Shown: piece after piece, positions 8,953-17,368 of the stretch
Position numbering within the stretch: position 1 is the stretch's first letter
Layout of the letters: each line of letters begins with the position of its first letter
DNA from: Novosphingobium organovorum
Lineage (GTDB): Bacteria > Pseudomonadota > Alphaproteobacteria > Sphingomonadales > Sphingomonadaceae
Length of the DNA: 39,428 nucleotides
Direction of reading: 5' to 3'
Assembly: GCF_022832435.1 (NCBI RefSeq)
Contig: NZ_JALHLF010000022.1
Coordinates: 8,197-47,624, forward strand
Notes under the pieces: generated by a model
Told to the model about the DNA's origin: nothing
The model's input: the letters and a program-made list of their open reading frames with translations, nothing else
The model's database searches: none
Program-made: the position numbers and the translations under genes

Positions 8953-9942
8953 ATGGAGAGACGTCTGAAAAGCCGCGCGCTTCTTGGTTGCGCCCTGTCG
9001 CTTGCTCTTAGCTTCAGCCTGCCGGTACGGGCCGCCGACGATTCGGGGCGGGGGAGTTCGGAACCGGCCGTGCCCACCCGCGCCTACGTCAGCAACGAGC
9101 GTTCCTCGAGCGTTACCGTCGTCGATCTGGCGAGCAACCGGGTCATTGCCGAGTGGCCCGTCGGCCAGCGCCCGCGCGGCATCGCGATGACGCGCGACGG
9201 CAAGTACCTGCTGATCTGCGTCAGTCTCGACAACGCGGTGGAAGTGCGCGATCCGCACAGCGGTGCGCTGATCCGCACGCTGCCCTCGGGCGCTGATCCC
9301 GAACAGTTCTTTCCCAGCCACGACGGACGCCTGCTGTTCGTCGCCAACGAGGACAACGCGGCGGCGACCGCGATCGATCTCGCCGCGGGCAAGGTGGCCT
9401 GGCAGGTCGCGGTCGGCGAGGAGCCCGAAGGCATCGCGCAGAGCCCCGACGGCAAGTGGCTGCTGGTGACCAGCGAGGAGGACAACGTCGTCGCCTGGGT
9501 CGACACGGCCAGCCACGAAGTGGTCGAGGAGATGGAAACCGACGCGCGGGTATGGGTCGGCGCGGAAATGGCGGGCACGGTCCACATCGCCGACGTCGCC
9601 AGCCGCAGCATCGTCAAGACGCTGACCTTCGCGCCACCGGGCGTTCCGGCCTACAAGGTCATGCCCTGCGGTATCCGCTTCACGCCCGATGGCAAGACCG
9701 CGCTGGTCGCGCTGGGCCGCGCCGATGCGGTGGCGATCGTCGATGTGGCAAGCGCTACGGTGCGCGGTTATGTCGCGGTGGGCGAGCGGCCCTGGCACCT
9801 CGCGATCGAGCCCGACGGCCGCCGCGCGCTGGTCGCCAACGGGGCGAGCGACACGCTCTCGCTGGTCGACATCGCGGCGATGAAGGTCATCGCCACGATC
9901 CCGGCGGGCAAGGGCCCCTGGGGCGTGGCGCTGGGCAATTGA
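8953..9942 (+). CDS. PQQ-catabolism-associated YVTN beta-propeller protein
   Basis: A 329-residue secreted protein with a clear signal peptide (LLGCALSLALSFSLPVRAA). The rest is a seven-bladed YVTN/NHL-type propeller: repeats such as RAYVSNERSSSVTVVDLAS, KYLLICVSLDNAVEV, RLLFVANEDNAAATAIDL, KWLLVTSEEDNVVAWVD and RALVANGASDTLSLVDIAA recur about every 42 residues. This matches the group of propeller proteins found only beside PQQ alcohol dehydrogenases. No catalytic site is evident; it is likely a periplasmic binding or scaffold component. It is transcribed divergently from pedF from the operator at 8885 to 8917. No strong Shine-Dalgarno sequence is seen. Confidence 0.87.
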   Translation: MERRLKSRALLGCALSLALSFSLPVRAADDSGRGSSEPAVPTRAYVSNERSSSVTVVDLASNRVIAEWPVGQRPRGIAMTRDGKYLLICVSLDNAVEVRDPHSGALIRTLPSGADPEQFFPSHDGRLLFVANEDNAAATAIDLAAGKVAWQVAVGEEPEGIAQSPDGKWLLVTSEEDNVVAWVDTASHEVVEEMETDARVWVGAEMAGTVHIADVASRSIVKTLTFAPPGVPAYKVMPCGIRFTPDGKTALVALGRADAVAIVDVASATVRGYVAVGERPWHLAIEPDGRRALVANGASDTLSLVDIAAMKVIATIPAGKGPWGVALGN

Positions 9943-9977
9943 AGCGCGCCGGTGCGCCTTTTCCCAACACCCGCTTA

Positions 9978-10007
9978 GTCCAAAGTACTACGGTCTAAAG
10001 TCCAATA
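9978..10007 (+). promoter_or_regulatory. tandem candidate operator upstream of porin
   Basis: Two direct copies of the cluster motif, GTCCAAAGTACTACG (9979 to 9993) and GGTCTAAAGTCCAATA (9992 to 10007), lie about 82 bases before the porin start, oriented toward it. Compare CCAARGTSCAAT at the other quinoprotein promoters. Confidence 0.5.
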
Positions 10008-10088
10008 TCGCAGGCCCGCCCGCCCCTCCATGTTCGTGAACAGTCGCAGGAATAGACGACACACATAGACCTCAGGAGGGGATGGACG

Positions 10089-11522
10089 ATGATCGCAAAG
10101 ATCATGCTGCGCGGCACGGTCGCGCTGGGGGCTCTTGCCATGACCACCGCGCCGGCCTTTGCCGGTACGGGCGAAATTCTGCTCAAGCGCCTTCACGAAA
10201 AAGGCATTTTGACGGATGAGGAATACAACGAACTGCTTGCCGAGGAGCAGCAGTCCGAACAGCGCGAGGCGCATCAGAACGCGGTGATCGCGGTGACCGA
10301 AGCTCCGGCGACGGCCACCGAGAAGGCGCAGGGCGCGCTCGACCACGACAAGTTCGTAAAGATGACCGACAGCGGCATCGGCTTCGAGGTCGGACCGGCC
10401 ACGATCAAGTTTGCCGGTTCGGTCAACGGTTTCTACGTCCACGACAATCCCGCCACGGCTTCGGCGACGACTTCGGTCGTGGGCGGTATCGCAAGCGTGG
10501 GCACCAAGAATTCAAGCGCGGTGCGCAACGGCCTGCTGCCCGGCTTCCTGACCGTTTCGGTTTCCACCCAGCAGGCGGGCTGGGACGTCAACGCCTTCTT
10601 CGGGCTCTATCCGGGTATCAACTCGGCCGCCTGGGGCGCGCTGGGCGCCAACAACGGTGGCCAGCCCACCGCGCTGGCCACCGCCGGTATCGACGCCCGC
10701 CAGACCTACATGACCTTCGGCAAGCCCAAGTTCGGCACGATCAAGATCGGGCGCGACATCGGGCTGTTCGGTTCGGATGCGATCCTCAACGACATCACGC
10801 TGCTCTCCTCGGGTTCCCCCGGCGGCAACGTGGCGCCCGCCAACACCACGCTGGGGCGCATCGGATCGGGCTACATCTACACCGACTTCCAGCCACAGAT
10901 GACCTACTCGACGCCCAAGCTCGGCGGCTTCCAGGCCTCGGTCGGGGTGTTCCAGCCGCTGTCCTCGCTGACCGGACCCGCGCAGGCCAACTCGCAGCCG
11001 GGCTTCCAGGGCAAGCTGACCTATGATGGCACGTTCGGGGGCGTGGGCGCGCACCTGTGGGCCTCGGGCGTGAGCCAGAAGCACGACATGACGGCGGGCG
11101 GCGACTACACCGGACGCGGCCTCGACGTCGGCGCCAAGGTGACCGCGGGCCCGATCGCGGTGACCGGCTACTACTACACCGCCGAAGGGCTCGGTACGAC
11201 GGTGCTGGGGCTGTTCGACACCGACGCCTCGGGCAACACCCGTTCGAGCGATGGTTTCTATGTCCAGGGGCTCGCTACTTTCGGCAAGTTCGCGGTGGGC
11301 GGCAGCTACGGCGAAAGCTCGCTCGACTACGCCAACGCCGCCGATGCGCTGGCCAACCCCGATCTGGTCAAGACCAACGCCAGCACCGTCGGGCAGGTGC
11401 GCTACAGCCTGACCAGCTGGGTCACGCTGATCGGCGAATACGTCCACTCGAAGGCCAAGGCCCATTCGGGCAATTCGGCTTCGAGCGACGCGCTCGCGCT
11501 TGGGGGTATCCTCTTCTTCTGA
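10089..11522 (+). CDS. outer-membrane porin, quinoprotein-cluster associated
   Basis: A 477-residue protein with a signal peptide (ALGALAMTTAPAFAGT) and then a short amphipathic helical motif, ILLKRLHEKGILTDEEYNE, common at the N-terminus of proteobacterial porins of the OprO/OprP-like class. The remainder is Gly/Ser/Thr-rich beta-barrel sequence with alternating hydrophobic residues and ends in an aromatic residue (GGILFF), the usual outer-membrane insertion signal. AGGAGGGG lies upstream. It likely lets the alcohol substrate or a small metal complex cross the outer membrane; the motif at 9978 suggests it is co-regulated with the dehydrogenase. Confidence 0.83.
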   Translation: MIAKIMLRGTVALGALAMTTAPAFAGTGEILLKRLHEKGILTDEEYNELLAEEQQSEQREAHQNAVIAVTEAPATATEKAQGALDHDKFVKMTDSGIGFEVGPATIKFAGSVNGFYVHDNPATASATTSVVGGIASVGTKNSSAVRNGLLPGFLTVSVSTQQAGWDVNAFFGLYPGINSAAWGALGANNGGQPTALATAGIDARQTYMTFGKPKFGTIKIGRDIGLFGSDAILNDITLLSSGSPGGNVAPANTTLGRIGSGYIYTDFQPQMTYSTPKLGGFQASVGVFQPLSSLTGPAQANSQPGFQGKLTYDGTFGGVGAHLWASGVSQKHDMTAGGDYTGRGLDVGAKVTAGPIAVTGYYYTAEGLGTTVLGLFDTDASGNTRSSDGFYVQGLATFGKFAVGGSYGESSLDYANAADALANPDLVKTNASTVGQVRYSLTSWVTLIGEYVHSKAKAHSGNSASSDALALGGILFF

Positions 11523-11560
11523 CAGGTCCCCGGCTCCGCGGCCTTTCCCCTGACGCCGCG

Positions 11561-11614
11561 GGGCCGCCGTCCGACGGCCCTTGCCTTTCATCGTTGCTCT
11601 CTCGCGATGAAGGC
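11561..11614 (+). terminator. double hairpin terminator after porin
   Basis: GGGCCG (11561 to 11566) pairs with CGGCCC (11575 to 11580), followed by TTGCCTTT. A second stem, GCCTTTCATCG with CGATGAAGGC (to about 11614), follows. Placement 40 bases after the porin stop supports a terminator. Confidence 0.5.
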
Positions 11615-11681
11615 GGGGCCGCCGGTTACCCACCGTGCTCTCCGCAATCCCACTCGTCATCCGTGAAAGTCGCAGAAAATT

Positions 11682-13742
11682 ATGGTTGACCGGAATTTGC
11701 CGCGCGGGCGTGCCGCCTCGACGCCTGTCGTCGGGGGGCTGGCCATCGCCCTGTTCGCCGCCACGTTCGCTCCCGCCCCGGTTCGCGCCGAAGAGGCCGC
11801 CGATGTCGCGGGTGAGGCTATTCTCGTTACCGGCAAGGGGCTCAAGGATACGCCGGGCACACCGGCTTATTCGACGCAGATCCTTGCGCGCGACGCGCTC
11901 GTCTCGGCGTCCTCGGGGCGGATCGAGGATGGGCTGTCCGCGATTGCGGGCTTCCAGCAGTTTCGCCGTTCGGACAGCCGTTCCTCCAACCCTTCGGCGC
12001 AAGGCGTGACCTTGCGCGCGCTGGGCGGAAACGCCTCGAGCCGGGCGCTGATCCTGCTCGACGGGGTGCCGATGGCCGATCCGTTCTTCGGCTACATTCC
12101 CTTTACCGCGCTTTCGCCCGATGCGCTGGGTTCGGTGCGCATCACGCGCGGCGGCGGTTCGGGGCCGTTCGGCGCAGGCGCGCTGTCGGGCACGATCGCG
12201 CTGGAAAGCGCCGACGCCGATCAGCTCGGCCTGGTCACCGCCAGCCTGCTTGGCGACCAGCGCGGAGAAAGCGAGGCGAGCGCCAGTTTTGCGCCGCGCC
12301 TTGGTGGCGGCTTTGCCGTGCTCACCGGGCGGTGGGACCGGGGCAAGGGGTTCTGGACCACGCCCGCCGACCAGCGCGTGGACGCCAGCGTGCGGGCGAA
12401 ATACGAATCATGGTCGGTTGGCCTGCGCACTGTCGCCCCGCTGACCCCCGACATCGAACTTCAGGCCCGCGCGCTGGTCTTTCGCGACAACCGCACGCTG
12501 CGCTTTGCCGGCGCGGACAGCGCGAGCGAGGGGCAGGATGCGAGCCTGCGCCTCGTCGGGCGCGGGGCCTGGGCCTTCGACGCGCTGGCCTATGTCCAGA
12601 TGCGCAATTTCTCCAACGTCGTCGTTTCCTCGACCCGCTTCGTGCCCGTGCTCGACCAGTACAAGACCCCTGCGACCGGGATCGGTGGCAAGCTGGAACT
12701 GCGCCCGCCGGTGGGCGAGGCGCATACGCTGCGGCTGGGGCTCGATGCCCGCCGCGCTTCGGGCACGATGAACGAGACCGCGATCAGCGCGATGACCTCC
12801 AAGGTCACCGAACGGCGCAAGGCGGGCGGCGACAACACCGACCTGGGCTTCTTCCTCGAGGACGACTGGCGGCTGGGTGCGCTGACGCTGACCGGCGGGG
12901 TGCGCGCCGATCGTTCGATCATCGCCAATGGCACTTACGCGACGCGCAGCGCCGACGGGACGCTGACCGGACGCACCGATTACGCGCGGCAGGCCGATTG
13001 GGGGCTGACCGCCCGTGGCGGCGCGCTGGTCGCGCTGTCGGACGCGGTGAAGCTGCGCGCGGCGGCCTATTCGGGGCTGCGCCAGCCCACGCTCAACGAA
13101 CTCTACCGCCCCTTCACGGTCTTTCCGGTGACCACGCTCGCCAACGCCGAGCTGCGCAACGAACGGCTGGTCGGCTACGAGGCCGGGCTCGACCTGACCC
13201 CGCTCGAGGGGGTGCGTTTCTCACTGACCGGGTTCGACAACCGCGTGCGCCACGCGATTGCCAACGTGACGATCGGAACGAACCTGCGCCAGCGCCAGAA
13301 CCTGCCCGCGATCGATGCGCAAGGGGTGGAGCTGGGCGCCCACGTTGCGCGCGGGGTGCTGCGCTTCGATGGGTCGCTGCTGTGGAACGAGGCGCGGGTC
13401 GACGGGCGCGGTGCCTCGGCCGATCTTGACCGGATGCGGCCCGCGCAGACCCCGCGCTTCGTCGCTTCGGGCACGCTCGGCGTGGTGCCCGCGCAAGGCT
13501 GGAAACTCTCGGCCACGCTGCGCCATGTCGGCGCGCAGTACGAGGATGACCAGGAGACCGACATCTTGCCCGCGGCCACCACGCTCGACCTCTTTGCCGA
13601 GTTCCCGCTCGCCGCGCGCGCGAAAATCGTGCTGCGCGCGGAAAACCTCTTTGACGAAACCATCATTACCCGCAACCAAGGAGGATCGATGGACCTTGGC
13701 GCGCCCCGGACGCTGTGGGCGGGCCTGCGTTGGGGGATGTGA
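11682..13742 (+). CDS. TonB-dependent outer-membrane receptor (small, ~75 kDa)
   Basis: A 686-residue receptor with a signal peptide ending near PVRAEEAA. The plug domain shows the usual landmarks (VTLRALGGNASSRALILLDGVPM, VRITRGGGSGPFGAGALSGTI). The barrel continues to the C-terminal aromatic segment (TLWAGLRWGM), with the family's FSNxxNEL-like motif (GLRQPTLNELYRPF) and a late VLRAENLFDE segment. The next gene, cytochrome b561, starts six bases after the stop, so they form one operon. Known relatives import iron complexes, cobalamin or metal chelates. In a cluster whose dehydrogenase is predicted to need a lanthanide, I infer that it may import a lanthanide chelate, like LutH in Methylobacterium, but a direct ligand motif cannot be seen. 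Confidence 0.9.
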   Translation: MVDRNLPRGRAASTPVVGGLAIALFAATFAPAPVRAEEAADVAGEAILVTGKGLKDTPGTPAYSTQILARDALVSASSGRIEDGLSAIAGFQQFRRSDSRSSNPSAQGVTLRALGGNASSRALILLDGVPMADPFFGYIPFTALSPDALGSVRITRGGGSGPFGAGALSGTIALESADADQLGLVTASLLGDQRGESEASASFAPRLGGGFAVLTGRWDRGKGFWTTPADQRVDASVRAKYESWSVGLRTVAPLTPDIELQARALVFRDNRTLRFAGADSASEGQDASLRLVGRGAWAFDALAYVQMRNFSNVVVSSTRFVPVLDQYKTPATGIGGKLELRPPVGEAHTLRLGLDARRASGTMNETAISAMTSKVTERRKAGGDNTDLGFFLEDDWRLGALTLTGGVRADRSIIANGTYATRSADGTLTGRTDYARQADWGLTARGGALVALSDAVKLRAAAYSGLRQPTLNELYRPFTVFPVTTLANAELRNERLVGYEAGLDLTPLEGVRFSLTGFDNRVRHAIANVTIGTNLRQRQNLPAIDAQGVELGAHVARGVLRFDGSLLWNEARVDGRGASADLDRMRPAQTPRFVASGTLGVVPAQGWKLSATLRHVGAQYEDDQETDILPAATTLDLFAEFPLAARAKIVLRAENLFDETIITRNQGGSMDLGAPRTLWAGLRWGM

Positions 13743-13748
13743 CACGCC

Positions 13749-14267
13749 ATGACGGATACGAAGTACAACGCCGGTGCGCGCGCGCTGCACTGGCTGATCG
13801 CGCTGCTGATTGTCGTCAATATCGCGCTCGGCCTGCTTCACGATCCGCTTGAAGAAGTGGTCTCGCTCATGCCCGCGCACAAGGCGATCGGGATGAGCGT
13901 GCTGGCGCTCTCGGTGGTGCGGCTGGGCTGGCGCATGGCCTGGACCGCGCCTGCCTATCCGGCCTCGATGACCGCATTGGAAACGCGGGCGGCCAAGCTC
14001 CTGCATGGCGTGCTTTACCTGTTCATGATCGCCATGCCGCTCAGCGGCTGGATCATGTCCTCGGCGGGCAAGTACCCGCTGTCGTGGTTCGGCCTGTTCG
14101 ACCTGCCCAAGCTGCCGGTGGTCAAGGACAGCCCGATCGCCGGTATCGCGCACGAGATGCACGAAGTCGGTGGCTACCTGCTGATCGCGCTGGTGCTTGG
14201 CCATGTCCTTGCCGCGCTGCGCCACCACTTCGTGCTCAAGGACGGTATCCTGCGGCGAATGCTCTGA
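13749..14267 (+). CDS. cytochrome b561 family protein
   Basis: A 172-residue integral membrane protein with four predicted helices. Likely haem ligand histidines are in ALHWLIALL (His14), AHKAIGMSV (His44), KLLHGVLYLF and the late LLIALVLGHVLAALRHH helix, the pattern of bacterial cytochrome b561/CybB. The family moves electrons between quinol and periplasmic acceptors. Six bases separate it from the TonB receptor, so it may reduce an imported metal complex or take part in quinoprotein electron flow. Distinguishing these needs experiment. Confidence 0.9.
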   Translation: MTDTKYNAGARALHWLIALLIVVNIALGLLHDPLEEVVSLMPAHKAIGMSVLALSVVRLGWRMAWTAPAYPASMTALETRAAKLLHGVLYLFMIAMPLSGWIMSSAGKYPLSWFGLFDLPKLPVVKDSPIAGIAHEMHEVGGYLLIALVLGHVLAALRHHFVLKDGILRRML

Positions 14268-14272
14268 CGGTG

Positions 14273-14294
14273 AGGGGGGCAGGGAGCCTCCCCT
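14273..14294. terminator. bidirectional hairpin between convergent genes
   Basis: AGGGGGGC (14273 to 14280), loop AGGGA, then GCCTCCCCT (14286 to 14294) with one bulged T. It lies between the ends of the convergent cytochrome b561 and zinc hydrolase genes and can serve either strand. Confidence 0.45.
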
Positions 14295-14321
14295 TTCGCG
14301 CGGGTCGTTTGCTGAGGCCGC

Positions 14322-15281
14322 CTATTCGGGCTTGAGCGCGGGCAGCACGTTCATTTCCAGCGCGGGGTAGAAGTGCGAGACGCTGCGCTGCAGTTCGTAG
14401 CGCGCGCAGGCCAGCGAGGCGAAGCGTTCGGGAATCGCGATCATGCCCGCCTCGCTCATCGTCAGCCCGCTGTCGGCGGCCTGGTTGAGCGCGCTTTCGA
14501 GCCAGCGCAGCCAGTCGCGCGTCTGCGCGATCGCGCGGCCCTTGTCGTCGAGCGGGCCGTGGCCCGGCAGCAGCACACGGTGCGGCGTTGCGGCCAGCGT
14601 GTCGAGCGCGCGCGGCCACGCGGCCAGGTTCGCGTGCGGGGTGGAAGGGGCGCGGTCATGGAACACCAGATCGCCGGCGAGCAGTGTCGCGGTGGAGGTG
14701 TCGAGCAGCGCGAGGTCGGCGTGGCTGTGCCCGCAGAGCGCCAGCAGCCGCAACGCGCGGCCGCCGAAAGTCACTTCTCCTGCGCGCACGTCGCCTTGCG
14801 GGATAGCGATCTGTGTGCCCTTCATCCAGTCGGCGAGGATGCGGTACATGGCATCGGAAAAACCCTCGACGTCGCGCAGCAGGTCTTCGCGCGTGCCGGG
14901 CAGCGCGTGGACGATCTGCGGGGCAAAGGCTACCGCGCCCAGCGCGTGGTCGGGGTGCAGGTGGCTGACGTAGACGCGCGCCACGGGCTTGCCGGTAAGG
15001 CGGAGCGCGAGTGCGGCCATCGCCTCGCCATCGGCGAGCGAGACACCGGGGTCGAACAGCACGGGTCCGGCATCGGTGGCGATGATCGCGCGGTTGGCGA
15101 TCGCCCCGCCGTTGGCAAAGGCGATCGGCGCATCGACGCCGCGCACCATCCATACGCCGGGGGCGATGGCTTGGGCCTTGGGCTGGTAGGTGCCCGCAAA
15201 CGTCTCGCCGCGGGCGGCAAGCGGCCCGAGGGCGGGGAGTGCCAGCGATCCGGCGATCAGCGTGCGGCGCGACAACGTCAT
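14322..15281 (-). CDS. quinoprotein relay system zinc metallohydrolase (SoxH-like)
   Basis: A 319-residue exported metallo-beta-lactamase-fold protein. The N-terminus carries a twin-arginine signal (SRRTLIAGSLALPALG). The zinc signature is complete: HLHPDH, a later His in GHSHADLAL, Asp in LLAGDLVFHD and His in LLPGHGPLDD. This fits the SoxH-related family that co-occurs with PQQ dehydrogenases. Its ATG overlaps the TGA of the SoxYZ-like gene (ATGA), showing translational coupling. The likely role is hydrolysis of a thioester or a persulfide-type intermediate on the SoxYZ-like carrier, but no substrate has been established in the literature I know. Confidence 0.9.
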   Translation of the reverse strand: MTLSRRTLIAGSLALPALGPLAARGETFAGTYQPKAQAIAPGVWMVRGVDAPIAFANGGAIANRAIIATDAGPVLFDPGVSLADGEAMAALALRLTGKPVARVYVSHLHPDHALGAVAFAPQIVHALPGTREDLLRDVEGFSDAMYRILADWMKGTQIAIPQGDVRAGEVTFGGRALRLLALCGHSHADLALLDTSTATLLAGDLVFHDRAPSTPHANLAAWPRALDTLAATPHRVLLPGHGPLDDKGRAIAQTRDWLRWLESALNQAADSGLTMSEAGMIAIPERFASLACARYELQRSVSHFYPALEMNVLPALKPE

Positions 15282-16102
15282 GACGGGGTCCGGGGGCTGG
15301 AGACGCCTTCGCCGGGGATGATCCCCTTGAATTCGAGCCCCGAGGTATCGCGCGCGGTGACGGCGTAGGCGGACTGATGCCCCTTGAGCAGCAGCGTGAA
15401 CACCGGGTCCTCGGCCACCGACCCGTGCATCGCCATCCGCGTCAGCACCGCGCCGCCGGCATCGGCGATGGTCAGCGTTTCGAGGTTGTAGGCGGGAATG
15501 TTCTCGACCAGCCCGGTGTCCATCGGGTGGCGCACCGCGATGCGCAGGCGCGTGTCGTCCGCGCCCGGCCAGGCGCGCCCGTGCAGTTCGCCCAGATGGT
15601 CGGCCCAGTCGCCCTTGACCCGGCTCACCGGAGGGGCCGAACAGCCGCCCCCGGCCGCATCGACCCATTCCCCGGCGACGTGCCAGACCCCGTCGCCCGT
15701 TTGCACCGCTGCGCGCACCGGGGTGCGCTGGTCGAGCTTGATGCGCGTGGCGACGAAGGGCTGGGCGAGGGGACCGGGGGTGTAGTCGATGGCCAGCGGG
15801 ATCGGGTTGAGATCGGCAAAGAGCAGGATACGCTGCACCGTGCCAAGCGCGCGCGCGTCGATCGTGACGGGAAAGGCGTGCTGGTTCTCGGCTATCTGCG
15901 GCACGAGGATGCGCACCGCCGCATCGAAGTGCACCGGCGCGTCCGAAAACAGGCGCCGGGCGTGGTAGACCCACATCGGCGAGCCCAACGGATCGGCCGG
16001 GAATGCGGCCGGTGGCTGCGCGGCTGACGGTGAGGCGTCCTGCGCCCCGGCCGCGTTTGCCAGCGCCAGCAGCGCCCCTCCAAGGAATGCGTTTCGCGTC
16101 AT
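15278..16102 (-). CDS. quinoprotein-associated fused SoxYZ-like carrier protein
   Basis: A 274-residue exported protein. After a signal peptide (LGGALLALANAAGAQ) comes a SoxY-like domain (residues 40 to 155) ending in the reactive Cys154 within GGGCSAPP, equivalent to the swinging-arm Cys of SoxY. A SoxZ-like immunoglobulin-type domain follows (residues 165 to 270, with HPMDTGL and FTLLLKGHQS). Fusion of SoxY and SoxZ into one chain is the hallmark of this dehydrogenase-linked family. No SoxAX, SoxB or SoxCD is in the window, so thiosulfate oxidation is unlikely; the Cys probably carries a different acyl or sulfur intermediate. The start at 16102 is 39 bases after the shared operator motif; the Shine-Dalgarno sequence is weak. 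Confidence 0.9.
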   Translation of the reverse strand: MTRNAFLGGALLALANAAGAQDASPSAAQPPAAFPADPLGSPMWVYHARRLFSDAPVHFDAAVRILVPQIAENQHAFPVTIDARALGTVQRILLFADLNPIPLAIDYTPGPLAQPFVATRIKLDQRTPVRAAVQTGDGVWHVAGEWVDAAGGGCSAPPVSRVKGDWADHLGELHGRAWPGADDTRLRIAVRHPMDTGLVENIPAYNLETLTIADAGGAVLTRMAMHGSVAEDPVFTLLLKGHQSAYAVTARDTSGLEFKGIIPGEGVSSPRTPS

Positions 16103-16140
16103 ACCATTTGGCAATGTAGATGCCCCGGCCCACGCTCCAT

Positions 16141-16155
16141 ATTGCACCTTCGGTC
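16141..16155. promoter_or_regulatory. candidate operator between SoxYZ-like and CxxxCW genes
   Basis: ATTGCACCTTCGGTC on the plus strand reads AAGGTGCAAT toward the SoxYZ-like gene. A -10-like TACATT lies about 22 bases further downstream on the minus strand, leaving almost no 5' leader. It matches the other quinoprotein promoters. Confidence 0.5.
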
Positions 16156-16174
16156 GATACGGAATCCGTGGACG

Positions 16175-16846
16175 TTGCCCCGCTTTTTGCCCTGCCTTCT
16201 GCTCTGTCATCTTGGTTCGTTGCTGGCGCTCTACCCCGGCGCAGGGGCCCGTGCGCAAGCGGCAGGCGGGGCAGCGGCAGACGTGCAGCAAAACGTGCAG
16301 CATGACGCACGTCCTGTCGCCGGGGTGTTTGATGGGGTGTTTGATGCCGGGGGCTACCGCACCGCGCGTTACCGCGCTCCGGTGGACCGCGACCCCGCTC
16401 CGGCGCGGCGCATCGCGCAGGATCAGGCGCTGCGCCTCGTACCTGGACGGGACGCGCTGTTCATCGACGTTCTTCCGGTCGAAAGCGGCTGGCGCGATCC
16501 GCAGAACGGGGTCTGGCGGCTGGCCGAGCCGCACGGGAGCATTCCCGGTGCGCTGTGGCATCCCGAAACCGGGCGGGGCGCGCCCGATCCCCGGCTTTGG
16601 GCCGCGCTGCGCGAAGCGGTTGCCCGCGTCCGCGCGCAGCATCCGGACTGGCCGGTGGTGTTGTTCTGCCGGGCTGATTGCTGGATGGGCTGGAACGCTG
16701 CGCGCCGCCTGGCGAATGAGGGGGTTACGCAGGTCTACTGGTATGGTGAAGGCATAGATGGGTGGCACGCGGCGGGGCATGTTCTCTCCCCGGTGTCGCC
16801 CGTCCTGGTCCGGCCGCAAGGCGCGGCGGCGGGATCGGAAAAATAG
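16175..16846 (+). CDS. PQQ-catabolism-associated Cys/Trp motif protein (rhodanese-like)
   Basis: A secreted protein of about 223 residues. It has a hydrophobic signal (CLLLCHLGSLLALYPGAGARA) and a rhodanese-like fold: ALFIDVLPVE early, HGSIPGALWHPE in the middle, and the motif FCRADCWMGWNAARRL with two Cys three residues apart followed by Trp. This is the family found only near PQQ alcohol dehydrogenases. The frame opens with TTG at 16142, which lies inside the operator motif, so I prefer the TTG at 16175, which still gives a signal peptide. No ATG or GTG start is available and no good ribosome site is seen. It may relay sulfur with the SoxYZ-like carrier. Confidence 0.82.
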   Translation: MPRFLPCLLLCHLGSLLALYPGAGARAQAAGGAAADVQQNVQHDARPVAGVFDGVFDAGGYRTARYRAPVDRDPAPARRIAQDQALRLVPGRDALFIDVLPVESGWRDPQNGVWRLAEPHGSIPGALWHPETGRGAPDPRLWAALREAVARVRAQHPDWPVVLFCRADCWMGWNAARRLANEGVTQVYWYGEGIDGWHAAGHVLSPVSPVLVRPQGAAAGSEK

Positions 16847-16889
16847 ATCCCGGAAAAAAACAGGTCGCAAAAGTCAGGATAGAGGACGC

Positions 16890-17183
16890 ATGATCCGCAT
16901 ATTCGTGTTGTTCGAGCGCAAGAAGGGTGCACGCTTCGATCGCCATTACTGCCGCACGGCCCACCTTGCCGCGATTCGTGCGGTGTGCGAGCCGCACGGG
17001 CTGGTCGATGTCGAATGCCTGTTCCCGATTGCCGAGAACGACCCTTACGAAGCGATCATCGTGCTGCGCTACCCGCGCCCGGATTGCCTCGAGGCGGTTC
17101 TTGCGGACCCCGAAAGCCGGCGCCTGTTTGCCGACGTCGCCCGCTTCACCGATATTCTGCCACGCCTTTCGCGCATGGCCTGA
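16890..17183 (+). CDS. small EthD-like dimeric alpha/beta-barrel protein
   Basis: A 97-residue protein starting IRIFVLFERKKGARFDRHYC, with HYCRTAHLAAIRAVC matching the EthD F-x-x-H-Y/W-x-x-H-A pattern, and a closing FADVARFTDILPRL segment. EthD-like proteins accompany oxygenases and dehydrogenases but their reaction is mostly unknown. The ATG at 16890 has GAGG upstream, 43 bases after the Cys/Trp protein, so it is likely in the same operon. Confidence 0.8.
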   Translation: MIRIFVLFERKKGARFDRHYCRTAHLAAIRAVCEPHGLVDVECLFPIAENDPYEAIIVLRYPRPDCLEAVLADPESRRLFADVARFTDILPRLSRMA

Positions 17184-17192
17184 CGCGAACAG

Positions 17193-17214
17193 AGCGCCCG
17201 GTGAAGGGCGCTTT
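17193..17214 (+). terminator. hairpin after EthD-like gene
   Basis: AGCGCCC (17193 to 17199), a six-base loop, GGGCGCT (17206 to 17212) and then TT. Position ten bases after the stop suggests rho-independent termination. Confidence 0.55.
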
Positions 17215-17324
17215 GTCGCAGTTCCTGTTCGAAATACCCGGATCGGGCGGTTCTACGAAGGCGGGGGCGGGGCGGGGGCGTGGACTGGCGCCGTGAAATT
17301 CGCATTTTCGCGTGAATGTTCAAA

Positions 17325-17353
17325 CGGGCTCTCCCCGCCTCGAGGGAGGCCCG
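17325..17353 (-). terminator. hairpin after lipoprotein cytochrome gene
   Basis: On the minus strand CGGGC-CTCCC pairs with GGGAG-A-GCCCG across an eight-base loop and is followed by TTT. It lies 16 bases past the cytochrome stop. Confidence 0.55.
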
Positions 17354-17368
17354 TCGCGCCGGTGTCGA

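Noticed and set aside
14322..16102. Thiosulfate-oxidising Sox system
   Set aside because: Only SoxYZ- and SoxH-like parts are present, in the quinoprotein-specific fused form; SoxAX, SoxB and SoxCD are absent.
16142..16174. Start of the Cys/Trp protein at TTG 16142
   Set aside because: It lies inside the shared operator motif; the TTG at 16175 also gives a signal peptide.
17261..17281. G-rich tract as a regulatory G-quadruplex
   Set aside because: Runs of G are expected in this GC-rich spacer and no gene-linked role is visible.
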